Shown here in pieces: positions 11,320-22,823 of a stretch of DNA of 54,066 nt. Numbering within the stretch: the stretch's first letter is position 1; each line of letters opens with the position of its first letter. A program made the translations under genes and the position numbers. The DNA comes from Nemertoderma westbladi. Its lineage: Eukaryota; Xenacoelomorpha; Nemertodermatida; Nemertodermatidae. Where the stretch lies: contig JAUCBJ010004747.1 of assembly GCA_032718475.1 (NCBI GenBank), forward strand, positions 1 through 54,066, written 5' to 3'. The notes beneath the pieces are model-generated. The model made no database searches. It was not told the DNA's origin and saw nothing but the letters and a program-made list of their open reading frames with translations.

Positions 11320-11373
11320 TTAGAGATGTCAATGTTTATTTAGGAGTTTGCTGAGTTAAGGAGTTGCTGGTAG

Positions 11374-12030
11374 TCAATAGAAACCAATTGGAATTGCTAC
11401 TGCCATTACAACAGCTGTAACGGCTCCATTGGCACGATTTGCCCAACTTGTAGTCGCATATGTTTCTGCTGTAGTTGAAGGTTCTGTTGTGGTTGTAGTC
11501 GTTGTCGTAGTAACCGGAACAAACGCGGGATCATTCCAATCAACATCTCCATTGGCAACCAGGTAGTCGTTTTCCCAGACGCGGTCTGCTCCTATTTTAT
11601 TGCACTCGTCCGATCCGTGACAGCAAACTGTCTGACAACTTTGTCGCGTAAATTCGATTCTGTCTTCGTTTTCCACCTTAGAGAACCTGTCGATCCAGAA
11701 TTGCTTGCATTCTTCTTCATCGGTGTAGTCTTCGCAAGTCGACGTCGTCCAGCAATCTTCTATCCTGGTATAAACCAGGGCTTTTATCTCTTTGTTATTA
11801 AGTGTAGATATGCCTAGGTATTGGGCGAAGAATAAGCGACATGAGGTGCATTCCGTTGTATTGACACCCTGCATATCAACGTACCATGGGGCATCTGCTG
11901 AAATGTCGGGGCGCGATGACTTATAAGTAGCCATGACGTACTCATCCATACAAGAAATTCCAGCTACTTGTACAACCTCTTCTGTAACTATAGAAACAGC
12001 GACCATCAGTAGCGTATAAGCATACTCCAT
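11374..12030 (-). CDS. Putative GPI-anchored, Cys-rich Ly6/uPAR-like surface protein
   Basis: A single-exon frame of 218 residues. Residues 1-24 form a plausible signal peptide. The ectodomain holds ten cysteines (27, 61, 64, 93, 99, 108, 132, 136, 137, 143). It ends in CCHGSDECN, close to the CC-x4-C-N signature that closes Ly6/uPAR three-finger domains, but with one extra residue. An NTTE N-glycosylation sequon lies at 57-60. A Thr-rich stalk with nine consecutive Thr near 174-182 follows, then a small-residue region (ANRANGA) and a hydrophobic tail of about 16 residues, as expected for GPI attachment. It probably sits on the cell surface; partner and function are unknown. An AATAAA signal (minus strand, near 11341-11336) lies just past the stop. 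The family call is moderate because only the Cys pattern supports it. Confidence 0.65.
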   Translation of the reverse strand: MEYAYTLLMVAVSIVTEEVVQVAGISCMDEYVMATYKSSRPDISADAPWYVDMQGVNTTECTSCRLFFAQYLGISTLNNKEIKALVYTRIEDCWTTSTCEDYTDEEECKQFWIDRFSKVENEDRIEFTRQSCQTVCCHGSDECNKIGADRVWENDYLVANGDVDWNDPAFVPVTTTTTTTTTEPSTTAETYATTSWANRANGAVTAVVMAVAIPIGFY

Positions 12031-12245
12031 ATTTAATATTTATGTTGCCGCGTAGATGTGTGCGTGACAAATTAAAAATGGTTATTGACACAATTATGAT
12101 AGTTTATTTTACTTTATTCTTAAATTGATAATTTAATCGTTTTTTTTTAAGAAAACGAGTTTCGAATCTGGTAAAAATGCAAATTAATTTAGAAATGGAC
12201 AAAGAAAAATTTAAGATAGAAAATCATTAAGACTATATGAAGACT

Positions 12246-12425
12246 GTGGGGCGACCACGAAGTAAGGTGACCCTTAGCGTAGGCCTATAACAAAATTTGG
12301 TACACATGTAGTCTGACAAAAATTTAGAAATTTTCCAAGCTGAATTTACGTTTAGCTTCGGGAAGCTAAGATAAAAGCAGTTAATTAGTTAATTGCGGTA
12401 AAAAGCGGCTTGCAGCGTGTCCTTT
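12246..12425 (-). mobile_element. Truncated member of the 20-24 kb nonautonomous repeat family
   Basis: Read on the minus strand, it contains the blocks AACTAATTAACTGC, TATCTTAGCTTC, TTGGAAAATTTCTAAA and CATGTGTACCAA in the order seen at the ends of the units at 21130-21245 and 23800-23920. It finishes in the family terminus CGTGGTCGCCCCACAG. The other end is missing. Confidence 0.75.
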
Positions 12426-12429
12426 AATG

Positions 12430-12582
12430 TAATAACTATTTACATACTTGTGTGTAAAGTAGCACTTTACAGTGTGATGATCCGAGTGACTTTGTTACAC
12501 GAACGAACGTTAGTGAGTGAGTGAAAATAAAGCCACGAGAATCAGAACACTGTAAAGTACTTTGCAACAAGTATGTATGTAG
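12430..12582. repeat. Imperfect inverted repeat, arms ~40 bp
   Basis: TACATACTTGTGTGTAAAGTA..CTTTACAGTGTG (12432-12475) is mirrored by ACACTGTAAAGTACTTTGCAACAAGTATGTATGTAG (12547-12582). The loop is about 70 bp. Confidence 0.7.
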
Positions 12583-12583
12583 T

Positions 12584-13054
12584 TTTATTCCAAAATTTTA
12601 ACATTACGAAATGATTGTACATATACATTATAAGTGATAGAAACTGCACGAAGTATATTAGTTGCTGTATAAATAAATGTAAAAATGACATAAATTATGT
12701 TATAAATAAGTTCGCTTATATAATTATTGTGGCGTTTGGAGCCATGTTATAATAATATAGCTAGGCCTTACTGGTTATTAATAGCCCGGTAGGTAATACC
12801 GGTAGGTAATGCAGTAGGCCTATCTGGCTGTCAGGCAAATACCACCTATTGTTTACGTAGTAACCAATGCCGGCGTGTTGTAATGTCCGCGCTAAGGGGA
12901 CATTACTTAACTATTAACACCAAATAGTGTACAATACTACTGTAAATGTATAGGCCAATACAATGCTGTAATGTCCTCAAAAGTTGTAAAGTGCAAAATA
13001 ACAACTCACTGTTAATACTAACGGCATTGAGTAATGTTAAAATTTTGGAATAAA
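12584..13054. mobile_element. 471-bp MITE candidate with 24-bp perfect terminal inverted repeats
   Basis: 12584-12607 (starting TTTATTCCAAAATTTTAACA) is the exact reverse complement of 13031-13054. The interior is noncoding and includes the palindromic TAGGCCTA word and GTAATG/CATTAC repeats. No transposase is present and the target duplication is unclear. Confidence 0.75.
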
Positions 13055-13530
13055 TTAATTATTTTCGACTATAAGATTAAATTAATTGTACTTAAAAATT
13101 TTACAGCTGGAATCCTCATACCCTGTTTCATTATATTACTGTATCTATCTATATATATATACATATAATATTGGAAAACTTTTTAGCACAATATTGGCTT
13201 GATTTAATTCACATTTAAAATTATTTATTACAAAGACGGACTGTGCACGCGTTGGTTGGAAGCAAAGTTCCAAATTTATATTCACACTATATAGGCCTAT
13301 ACATATAGTGAATCATATCAATCCTGGAGCAACATTCATACTCCACGTCATCAGAGCCCTCGACGTGTTTGATAAATACTGTATTGCAGAGGAAACTCCT
13401 CTCTCACATCCACATAGCATTACTTGGCACATTGGAGTATACACAATGGGTAGGATCTGAATATTGCTTCTTTTAACTGCCATGGTATCAACTCTAACCT
13501 GGATTATATTATTACTCATTGATGCCAAAC

Positions 13531-13556
13531 ATGGATGTCATTGCGGCTCAAGAAAC
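13531..13556. repeat. 26-bp target site duplication, left copy
   Basis: ATGGATGTCATTGCGGCTCA plus six further bases are identical to 15656-15681. Both copies lie in the endonuclease codons of the host LINE, which continue in sense only after the right copy. Confidence 0.95.
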
Positions 13557-15655
13557 AACCAACCAAACAACCGAACAACCAACAACCGAAAACATTAACA
13601 AGGTTGAGAAAGCTAAGGACGATCTTAAATTGGCCTACAACATCAGCCAGGAAAAGTACATACAGGATAAAACTGAAGCAATTACAACTGCTCACATACA
13701 GCAACAATCAAGACTTACCTGGCAAACTGTAAATGAGGTATCTGGTCGGAAAAGTTGTGCAAAGGGGCGCCTCAAAGCCGATAGTCCTGAAAAACGTGTT
13801 GGGAAGTGGAAAAATCACTTCAGCAAATTGCTTGGGCAGCCACCAAACATCGAGGTCCGCCTTACAAGGAAAATATATGACAAGACACTACCTATAGAAA
13901 CAGGGGACTTCACACCTGCCGAACTCCAAACCAAAGAAGCATTAAAAGCAGAAATCCCCGCGGAGGTATGGAAAACCGGAGTGCTAAACAGACCATTATT
14001 GAATGTTTGCAACCGGATGTTAAAAGGAGAAAAGCCACCACCAATTTGGACTAAAGGTCAACTAAAGCCTCTCCCCAAGAAAGGAGACCTCGGCATACCA
14101 ACAAACTATCGTGGGATCTGTCTGCTTGTGGTAGCTGCCAAAATATACAATAAAATGATTCTATATAGGATTAGGCCTCACATAGAGAAACTACTGCGTA
14201 AGAGCCAAAACGGATTTCGACCAAGTAGATCAACAATAGCTCAGATACTTGCACTACGGAGAATGATTGAAGGAATTAAGTCAAAGAATCTCCCGCTGTC
14301 ATGACTTTTGTGGACTTCAAGAAGGCATTCGACTCCATCCATAGAGGTAAAATGCTTGAAATCCTAAGAGCTTATGGAATACCAGAAGTAATTGTTGCTG
14401 ACTTTGGATTGTTATATTGTGACACAGAAGCGCAGGCACTCTCACCAGATGGTGAAACCTTTAAGCAATATTGGGAAGCATGAGGTTGATTACCAATCAA
14501 CCTCGTATCACCCCCAATAAACGGGGACGACAAACCCCAAAGGGCCGCACACAATGGAGGTCAGAGGTTAAACCTCCGGGAGGGGAAAGTAACAGCAGTG
14601 GGGGGGGGGGGGGGGGGGGAAACACTCCCACAGAGTTGAGGGCGAGAATTGGGTTACTGGCCAATGGGGAGCCAGAGTAGCGCATCCGCTGAGTAATAGG
14701 GCCAACCTAGTGTAGTATATTACCGGTTGGTATTCCATTTCCCATTTAGTTTACTCAGTAGTTTGCTCAGTCACTTAGGGCAGAACGGTGACACTTTAAG
14801 ACCGTCACCGCCGTCACCAATACACATTATCATTACCGGTATACTGTGCTGTCATTACTCTGTCTATCTTATTAACATACATATATATTACCGTCCAAGT
14901 TTATTAACAACACTGGAACAACAAACTCTCTTTTTCCATCACACGGTGCGGTTGACGCGTACATAAACCAAACTGGTCGGGATCCTCTGATCCCGTCACA
15001 GATTGCATATAAATGCTACAAAGACCGAATTCATGACCTTTAATGTTGATGGAAACTTGACAACCATTGATAATAATCAACTAAGGAAGGTCGATGACTT
15101 CCAGTACCTTGGATCATGGATAGAGAGTAGCAAAAGGGACATAGAAGTTAGGAAAGCAAAGGCTTGGGTAGCTCTATCAAAAATGGATACCATCTGGAAA
15201 TCAGATCTCTCTAGGCACCGGAAGACTACGTTCTTTCGAGCCACAGTGGAAAGTGTATTTTTATATGGGGGTGAGACCTGGACACTGACTAAATCACTTG
15301 AACAACGAATTGATGGTTGCTACACAAGACTACTAAGGGCAGCCCTAAACATCAGCTGGAGACAACACATGACAAACGCCGAGCTTTATGGTACAATACC
15401 ACCTGTATCAACCACCCTCCGTGAACGCAGATTAAAGCTGGCGAAGTAAAGACGAGGTCATATCAGATCTACTTTTCTGGCAACCAGCTCATGGAAAGCG
15501 TAGTCGTGGACGACCGGCCATAACATATATAGATCAACTTGAAAGGGATACTGAACTTAGGAGAAACGAAATTGCGACAACTATGGAGAATCGGGAAGCC
15601 TGGAAGGATCTCATTTCCACTGTCCGAGTTCGCTCGACCTAGTAGTAGTAGTAGT
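13557..15655 (+). mobile_element. RTE-like LINE, 5'-truncated and internally replaced, inserted into an older LINE
   Basis: Flanked by a 26-bp target duplication and ending in an (AGT)n tail at 15640-15655. Coding remnants are 13557-14304 (reverse transcriptase fingers with NYRGICLL and KSQNGFRPSRST), 14301-14480 (TFVDFKKAFDSIHR, motif A), 15003-15449 (ATKTEFMTFN and DFQYLGSWI, thumb/connection region) and 15540-15640 (last ~30 codons). The segment with the catalytic Y/F-x-DD box is absent, replaced by unrelated sequence at about 14465-15003. The copy is therefore dead. Confidence 0.88.
14465..15003. other. Foreign segment replacing the reverse transcriptase core
   Basis: It begins after the DGETF codons with the palindrome GGTTGATTACCAATCAACC (14484-14502), contains a G homopolymer near 14600-14620, and ends before the ATKTEF codons. 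It has no resemblance to reverse transcriptase and no recognisable terminal repeats. It may be a second insertion combined with a deletion. Confidence 0.6.
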
Positions 15656-18170
15656 ATGGATGTCATTGCGGCTCAAGAAACTTGGTTGTACGACATAGAA
15701 AGTCGCTTTCTGTTATGCAAATTAAATATTGACTTCACATGTGTACATGTGTATACTCTGTCTGCACATTAATGGGAAATCCAGAAAGGAAACGCGGAGC
15801 CGGAGTGGTGGCGTTTCGGTACCGTACCAGTAAACTCACCAATATTTTCAAGCTTACAGGTTCAGGGGACGATATAACTGGATTCAAAGCCAATCTCAAG
15901 GGTTATTACTTGCCGTTTCTGCTACGTTTCTCGCTTTGCCCCAGATTCTAGCAAAAACAACACCCACTACGAATCCTTCTAAGGAAGAATGAGTTCTCTT
16001 CTTGCAGATCATACTGACTGTTTACCAATTATCGTGATGGATGCAAATGCGGATATCGGACCCCTTCAGGGGCCACGTTTCTGTCGACCTTCCGCTACAC
16101 AAAGGGGTTCCCGCTTTAATGAGTTTGTTGTTGGTAATCATTTAGTAGCAGTGGACACCCTGGATAAATTTACTGGACCTGCCACAACTTTTGTCGGCGC
16201 CCATGAGACCGGCATTGATCATATAGTAACATCTGAACTGGGTCTTTCGATATTGGGAAAAGGCAGTGTCTTAACACAACACAATCATAATCATGGTACT
16301 ATGTATCTGTCTGACCACCAACCCCTAGTCGCGACTTTTCGTATTCCCCCATCATCGCATACATATGACAACTGTAAGCAGGAACAATGCTCAAAGAAAC
16401 TCACCAGATTCAATTGGAACCGAGCCACACCACTTCATTTTTCTCAGTACCGATATATAGTTTCTGATAAATTCATGAATATACTAAATCCAGACTAAAC
16501 TGATATCCCATGGGATAAAGGTAAACTTAATTTCATTTCAAAGGAACTACAGGATATCATCTTTACATCATCTTTAAAATTCATTCCATTACATAAGACC
16601 GCAAAACAAACAAAAAATATCAGAATCAGGAATGACAGGCTCTTGGTACGCTCAAGAATAAAAAAGAAGCTATGCAAATTCTGGTTAACTAGTGGGAAAG
16701 ATAACAAAAGCAACCTGGGGAAAGCTTTAAAATCTTCAAAACGAAGCCTTCGACAACTCAAAAACTTCCTTGCTAACAACAAAGTCACGGGTGAGGTTCA
16801 AAAAGTCTTAGGGTCCCTTAAGAATGGTAGTAACAATTCTGGTGCAGAATAAACCCAGTTGTCCACAACCCCAGCTCATGACGCACAGTCTGCAATACGA
16901 AATTAATATGAAGGGAAGAGTGAAAACCATCTGCATGATAAACAACTAGAAGAGCAATTGTTTGCAACCTATAGAAACACTGACGCTGCATGTAACCTTA
17001 CCAGCCCACCATTATTCTCAGTAGTCACTGTTAAAGACAAATAATATTGTCTGCCAAAGATATAGCCCCGGATTACAACTCAATGGCTAGGCTACTGAAC
17101 ACATAATATTCTCTGATTCTGATATCATCTGCGGCGAATTAACAAAGATTTTCAACTCATGTATACGACTAAGAATAGTCCCAGAGTTATAGGGCTACAC
17201 ATTAATCAATCTTATGTATAAGGATAAACAACACAACCCACTGCACCCAAATTCATACAGACCCATTGCTTCAATCAGCATCTTCGACAAGATTTTCAAA
17301 GGAGTGATTCTCTCGAGTTTCTTGCTTGCCTTCCTATATCACCTACTCACTCAGGTCACTTACCAACCAAAATATGGCTCTGGTGTGGTATTAGCAGCTC
17401 TTCTAGAAAGTCTCGAAATAGAAAGAATGCGAGATCGAGTAGCTTCCTCTGTAAATTCGAAATTTCTTCGGCCTTCGACAATGTCCAATACCACCTCCTC
17501 TTTGAGAAACTTATCATGTTTATCAATCCTCACATTTGTCTGGTGTTACTCCATTATTTCCGCACAGGCATGTTATTCCTTAAGTTTGGAGACACAGTGG
17601 ATAGCGTTGGGACTAGAATGTTAAAGGGTCTAAAACAAGGTTCCTTGATCTCACCTATCTTATTTGTATTCTACAGCAGTGAAGCTTTGAATAAATTACA
17701 TGATGCTGGATTTGGATAACCACACGCAACTCTGAATTAATATTGTTTGCTATGCGGATGACATACTACCAATGGGCAGGAGTACCACTGAAATCAAGTT
17801 GATGTTAAAGATATTAATAAAGGAGTTGAACAAAATGGGCCTCGATGTTGAAAAGTCAAAGACAGAATGGTCATACTTGCGTGGGCGGGGCTGTGAGAAA
17901 GATCCAATACCATGTTTATTCAATGTAAACGGAACACTCCTCCCATCCACTACCATCTACTCCCATCCGCATATCGTTCCTCGGAGTGAAATTGAATGAA
18001 AAACCTGTAGACTGCCTTAAAAATTGTTTCAGAGTAATCAGCATTCTATCAGAGACATTCCATAGAAAGGGGTGGACATCACGATGGCTGTCACCAACAG
18101 TATTATCAGTTTTTTGGAATTCAATTGCTGTTCCTTCAATAGTTTATAAGGTACGATTCTCAATGGGTGC

Positions 18171-18639
18171 ATTATCTGTCAAAAAAAAATATATATATAT
18201 ACACTCAGAGCACTAGGCCCTAAAATTAGTACAAGCCACTAGGGCCATAAAAAACAACCAAAAACACATAAACACAAAATAAACTAAAACCAAACATACT
18301 ACTGTACAATGCTCAACACACAGACGTGTATCACAACCCCACCCTAAACCTACCCATTCGTACACTAAATGATAGCTAATCTATACCGGACTAATCTACG
18401 GAGAGCATTATCATAATGTACTATAACAAATATTTAATTCGCCGTCACCCACCCCACAATAATTAATTTTTAATTAATTAACACGTATGGCCGGCATACG
18501 GGGTTACAGTGGTTTCTACAACACTGTATAATAGTTATTATTTGAGGCATGGTTGCCATTTCTGGCAGAGCACGGGAATAACGTTGTACTTTCCTATCAG
18601 TGACTGTAAAAGGCCTAAATATGACGCGATAGCGAATAA
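18171..18639. other. Spacer without a recognisable gene
   Basis: A/C-rich noncoding DNA with an AT dinucleotide run near 18190-18200. It could include the decayed tail of the LINE to its left. Confidence 0.45.
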
Positions 18640-20170
18640 ATCTTCTACCGCCCTGGTAGCTCAGTGGTCTTTGACACTGTTAGCTGACGACACAAACCTC
18701 CTATAAATACACACACCGTATGCCGCAATACAAGTACGCTAATAGATACTGTCAATGACGAACTACAAAGGCATGACTACTGGTTAAAAGACAACAAATT
18801 ATCGCTAAGATTATTTAAAAAAACAGAATACCTATTTTTTTCTAATAAACCAAACATCCTCATAACGAACCTGTCTTTAGACTGGGTAGTTTTTGTCTAA
18901 AGCTGAGGCCGGCAAAAACACGATGGATATATATATTTATATATTTACCTATATCACTACATATGTCACTATGTATGTTCACCAAATGGCTTGAAACCAC
19001 TTGCATGCATTGTAAAATTGTAAACGCAAGTATTTATCAATTGTTGTCTAGTTGTTGAATAAAAAAGTTGGGAACGATTCGAAGTGCGATATTCGAAATA
19101 TTTGCATATTTTCAACATTATTGAACGCGAAATTAAATACCCACAACTCCCTTGCTTGAAATGTTTTTCAGGTGATTGATATTTAGCAATTATTATGAGG
19201 TTACTTACTACTGAAATCTGACAGAATGCCAAACGTATTATTATAGTTCTATCTCTATTCAGCCAGTTAGTGTAATGTCAAGCAGTACATCATTTATATA
19301 TCGTATGTATCTATAGGGCCTAATTGTCATCGTTATAATACTGTCATCAACTTAGGCTAAGCTCAATTGTAATGCAAAGGCTTAGTAGGTTTTGTATATC
19401 TGGGACGTTTACAACAGCTGTCGATTAAACTAACAAAACCATAAAACTGAACCAGGGTGGCTGCCAGCCGGGTACCAACGGCTGTTGGGTAGACTTAAGG
19501 GAACATTTCACAAACTTTCATAGGATGCTTGTACATGTACATTATATTGGTTGCTCCGATGTTTTTATTAGGCTAACTGAGAATGTATCAGGTATAAATA
19601 CTGTAATTATAGTGTTCTTTATTTTATTTATCTAATACAGACAAGACCCCTCCGCAGAATAAACTGCTCTTTTGGGCCGTTTCTCAGGTTGCGGATATGG
19701 ATACCATTTCACAGATCATCGTAGTAATTGTGATTATGATTTGTTTGCCTAGGCGAATGTGTATTACATTAGATGGGAGGCAGTTTTTTGGTTGATGCAA
19801 GTCATTCTTGGTTTGCATCTTCCAATCCCATCTGTTTCTTGGAGTCTGTGTAAGACAGGTTCGTTTAAAGCCATCTTGATGGCGTTCTAGTTTAAAAAAA
19901 CAGAATACCTATTTTTTTCTAATAAACCAAACATCCTCACAGACACAATCGAAATAAATAATACCAATATAAATATCAAAACTGAAACTATATTCCTAGG
20001 TATTTGGATCGATAATAAACTGACGTGGAAAAACCATTGCGCTTATGTTTTAAAATAATTTTCAAAATCATGCGGAATATTTTATAAAATTCGTCACATC
20101 CTACCTCTGAATATATTAAAAATGTTACACTACTCGTTAATCCACCCTTACTTATTATACGGTATAGTAC
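18640..20170 (+). pseudogene. LINE reverse transcriptase remnant, split by a ~1-kb insert
   Basis: LADDTNLL near 18680 is a reverse transcriptase ADD box. Codons for KKTEYLFFSNKPNI occur at about 18812-18858 and again at 19893-19940. After the second copy come FLGIWIDNKLTWKNHC, IRHILPLNILKMLHYSLIHP and YLLYG, the usual order in the C-terminal part of a LINE reverse transcriptase. Stops interrupt it. The right end is cut by the repeat unit starting at 20171. Confidence 0.75.
18861..19890. mobile_element. Insert bounded by a ~48-bp direct repeat and short inverted termini
   Basis: A ~48-bp LINE segment (starting TTTAAAAAAACAGAATACCT) is present on both sides, at about 18812-18860 and 19891-19940. 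Just inside, AACGAACCTGTCTT (from 18862) is mirrored by AAGACAGGTTCGTT (about 19852-19866). The interior is noncoding and holds the stretch GAGGCAGTTTTTTGGTTGATG near 19775. The class is unknown. Confidence 0.55.
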
Positions 20171-21320
20171 ACGTTCGTGGGGCCTTCGCGCAGCACGAGG
20201 CCCAGTTATGAGATACAAATTAATATCGAGCGACTGTATCACAAAATCAGTATTTAACTTTATAAATTAGTAAAATTTAGAAATTTAACCACACCGCCAA
20301 TCAATCAAAAAAAGAGGGACAGTACGTGTTCAGCCCTTTAAATCTGCACCCCCACCCCACCCCACCCCCCCCCCCCCCCCCCGCCCCTTCCCACCCACCA
20401 ATACATAACCGCGACATCTACCACCCACGGAAGGTAGCACAAACTTATTTCCAATCGCACGTTCAATATGCGAAGCCAGGTGGTTTATAGGAATATAATC
20501 TACGCAGTACTAAATACAGTCGATGCAGTAATGAATGATATTCAAATAATTTATTTAATATACTGTTAATGCCTCTGAAAACTTAGACAATTAAAATACA
20601 CAAAAATCCCATCAAAAAATAATAAGCATAATATTTTGAGAAATAAACAATTTTGGATATAAGCCTTCTGCAGTGGTAATCTTATTGACTGACAATCATT
20701 AAATGAGATCTGTCTATTACCTGAGACTAAAGAACACAGACTCTATAAAGTGTAATAGGAGGTAGGGAATGCAGGTTTCAATCTCGTTAGGTCTAGCTGG
20801 CAGCCGTGTGGCTAGTTACATACAACCCCCCTCCACTGGCATTCCCAGCAACTGGCTCCCTTACACACACATCCCCCATCTATGTACCAGCCAACTTGCA
20901 AGTTGGCCAATAAATGATCAGTATTTAATGAGAATCAATTTTTTATGCCGTTTTAATTACTTTAGATCAATTAAAGACACAATTATTAAAGCAAATCACT
21001 TGAACTAATTAAAAACTATAATAGAATGGCGTATGTGGATTACATCTGTATAATTTTTAATTATAATTATTTAAATCTTATACTGTAAAACAATTAATTT
21101 CCTTTAAAAGGCAGGTTGAAAATGGTGTTTTCACCGTAATCAACTTAATTAACTAATTAACTGCTATTATCTTAGCTTCTCGAAGGCCACACGGAAATTC
21201 TACTTGGAAAATTTCTAAACTTTTGCCAAACAACATGTGTACCAAGTTTGGATAGATTTCATCAAAGATTGGCCGAGTTATTAACGTTTAAAATTGAACA
21301 CGACAGAACGACAGAACGAC
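20171..21320. mobile_element. Nonautonomous repeat unit A (~1.15 kb)
   Basis: It starts ACGTTCGTGGGGCCTTCGCG, has a C-rich tract near 20345-20385, and ends in a GACAGAAC microsatellite that runs directly into the next unit. It is nearly identical to 22824-23996. A 79-codon frame at 20769-21008 is shared with unit C but looks noncoding. The unit inserted into the LINE remnant to its left. Confidence 0.85.
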
Positions 21321-22823
21321 ACGTTCGTGGGGACTTCGCGCAGCACGAGGCCTAGTTATTATATACAAATTAAAATGCAGCGACTGTATCACAAAATCAG
21401 GTTTTGAGAAATTTACCCACACCACCAATCAATCAAAGAAAGGTGGACAGTACGTGTTCACCCCTTTTAATCTCCCCCCCCCCCCCCACCCTTCCCAACC
21501 ACCAATACATAACCGCGACATCTACCACCCACGGAAGGGTAGCACGAACTTATTTCCAATCGCACGTTAAATATGCAAAGCCAGGTGGTTTATAGGAATA
21601 TAATAAACGCAGTACTCGTTTTCATTATAAGCCTCTTTGCGTTCGTCCTGTTTTGTATTTAAATATATTTCTTAAACGCAAGCTAGGACGATCTTTATAA
21701 TAATAATAACTAGGGATGCGATCAATATGTGAAGCCAGGTGGTTTATATAATAATTTAGTCAACGCAGTACTCGTCTTCATTATATGCCTCGTTGCGCTC
21801 GTCGCTTGTCCTGTTTTGTCATAAAATATTTTTCCTAAACGCAGACTGACGATCTTTATACAGTTATAACTATGCGAAGTTTCGAAACTGTGCGAGTAAC
21901 TGTTGATACATCTATGTGGAGATGTGTGATATGTGGAGATGTGTGATACAACGCCAACGCATCTTATGCCGATGTAGTAATATGGGTATTGAAATAATAT
22001 TAAATCAATGTACACTCTTAAAGCTGCAGCGAAAAAATGTAGCTAATTTCCTAGGTTACATATAAAATAATAATATTATTTTTAAGAACATTAATTTTAC
22101 TACTTTGCAAAAATTCAATTAAAAAATAACCAGACATATACATTGTGGAATAAACTATTTCAGAAGCCTACAACAGCCATGCCATGGATTGTATTTATGT
22201 TATTATATCTGTCATTTAACTGAGATAGCAATAGTAGTAATAGTCGAACGGTTATGCGGCCCGTCCAGCCTATAATAAACACAATTCAGTGATTGGGCTG
22301 GAATAGCAATACTGGTTGCCTCTATTACAATTCCTCTCAGGTTAGTCTACAGCCACAACTCCCAGCAGCTAGCTCCACACCAGCAGAGACTTGACCAATA
22401 ATGGGAAGGATTAAATTTGTACTCAATAATTGTGCGGTTTAATTACGTTTAGATCAATTAAAGACACATTTATTAAAGCAAATCACTTAAACTAATTAAA
22501 AACTATAATAGAATGGCGTATGGGGATTATATCTGTATAATTTTTAAGTATAATTATTTAAATCTTATACTGTAAAACAATTAATTTCCTTTAAAAGGCA
22601 GGTTGAAAATGGCGTTTTCACCGCAATCAACTTAATTAACTAATTAACTGCTATTATCTTAGCTTCTCGAAGGCCACACGGAAATTCTACTTGGAAAATT
22701 TCTAAACTTTTGCCAAACAACATGTGTACCAAGTTTGGATAGATTTCATCAAAGATTGGCCGAGTTATTAACGTTTAAAATTGAACACGACAGAACGACA
22801 GAACGACAGAACGACAGAACGAC
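21321..22823. mobile_element. Nonautonomous repeat unit B (~1.5 kb), divergent
   Basis: It has the same start and the same last ~400 bp as units A and C, but a different middle. That middle holds an internal ~153-bp tandem duplication: GAAGCCAGGTGGTTTATA near 21577 and again near 21728. It ends in (GACAGAAC)n at 22790-22823. Confidence 0.8.

Larger units (their letters stand above)
13450..18170 (+). pseudogene. Decayed LINE (endonuclease plus reverse transcriptase), split by a younger LINE
   Basis: NIASFNCHGI near 13462 and MDVIAAQET near 13531 and again at 15656 are the endonuclease start. PIIVMDANADIGP near 16024 and STOP-prone GTMYLSDHQPL near 16310 are its centre and its Ser-Asp-His end. 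NSYRPIASISIFDK near 17250, GLKQGSLISPI near 17630 and CYADDILPM near 17750 are reverse transcriptase motifs. The frame is broken many times between them, so no protein can be made. This is an old copy of a different lineage from the 5560-9407 LINE. Its endonuclease was interrupted at 13556/15656 by another LINE. Confidence 0.85.

Noticed and set aside
18650-18680. tRNA-like box A (TAGCTCAGTGG)
   Set aside because: No box B or stem follows; the sequence runs into reverse transcriptase codons.
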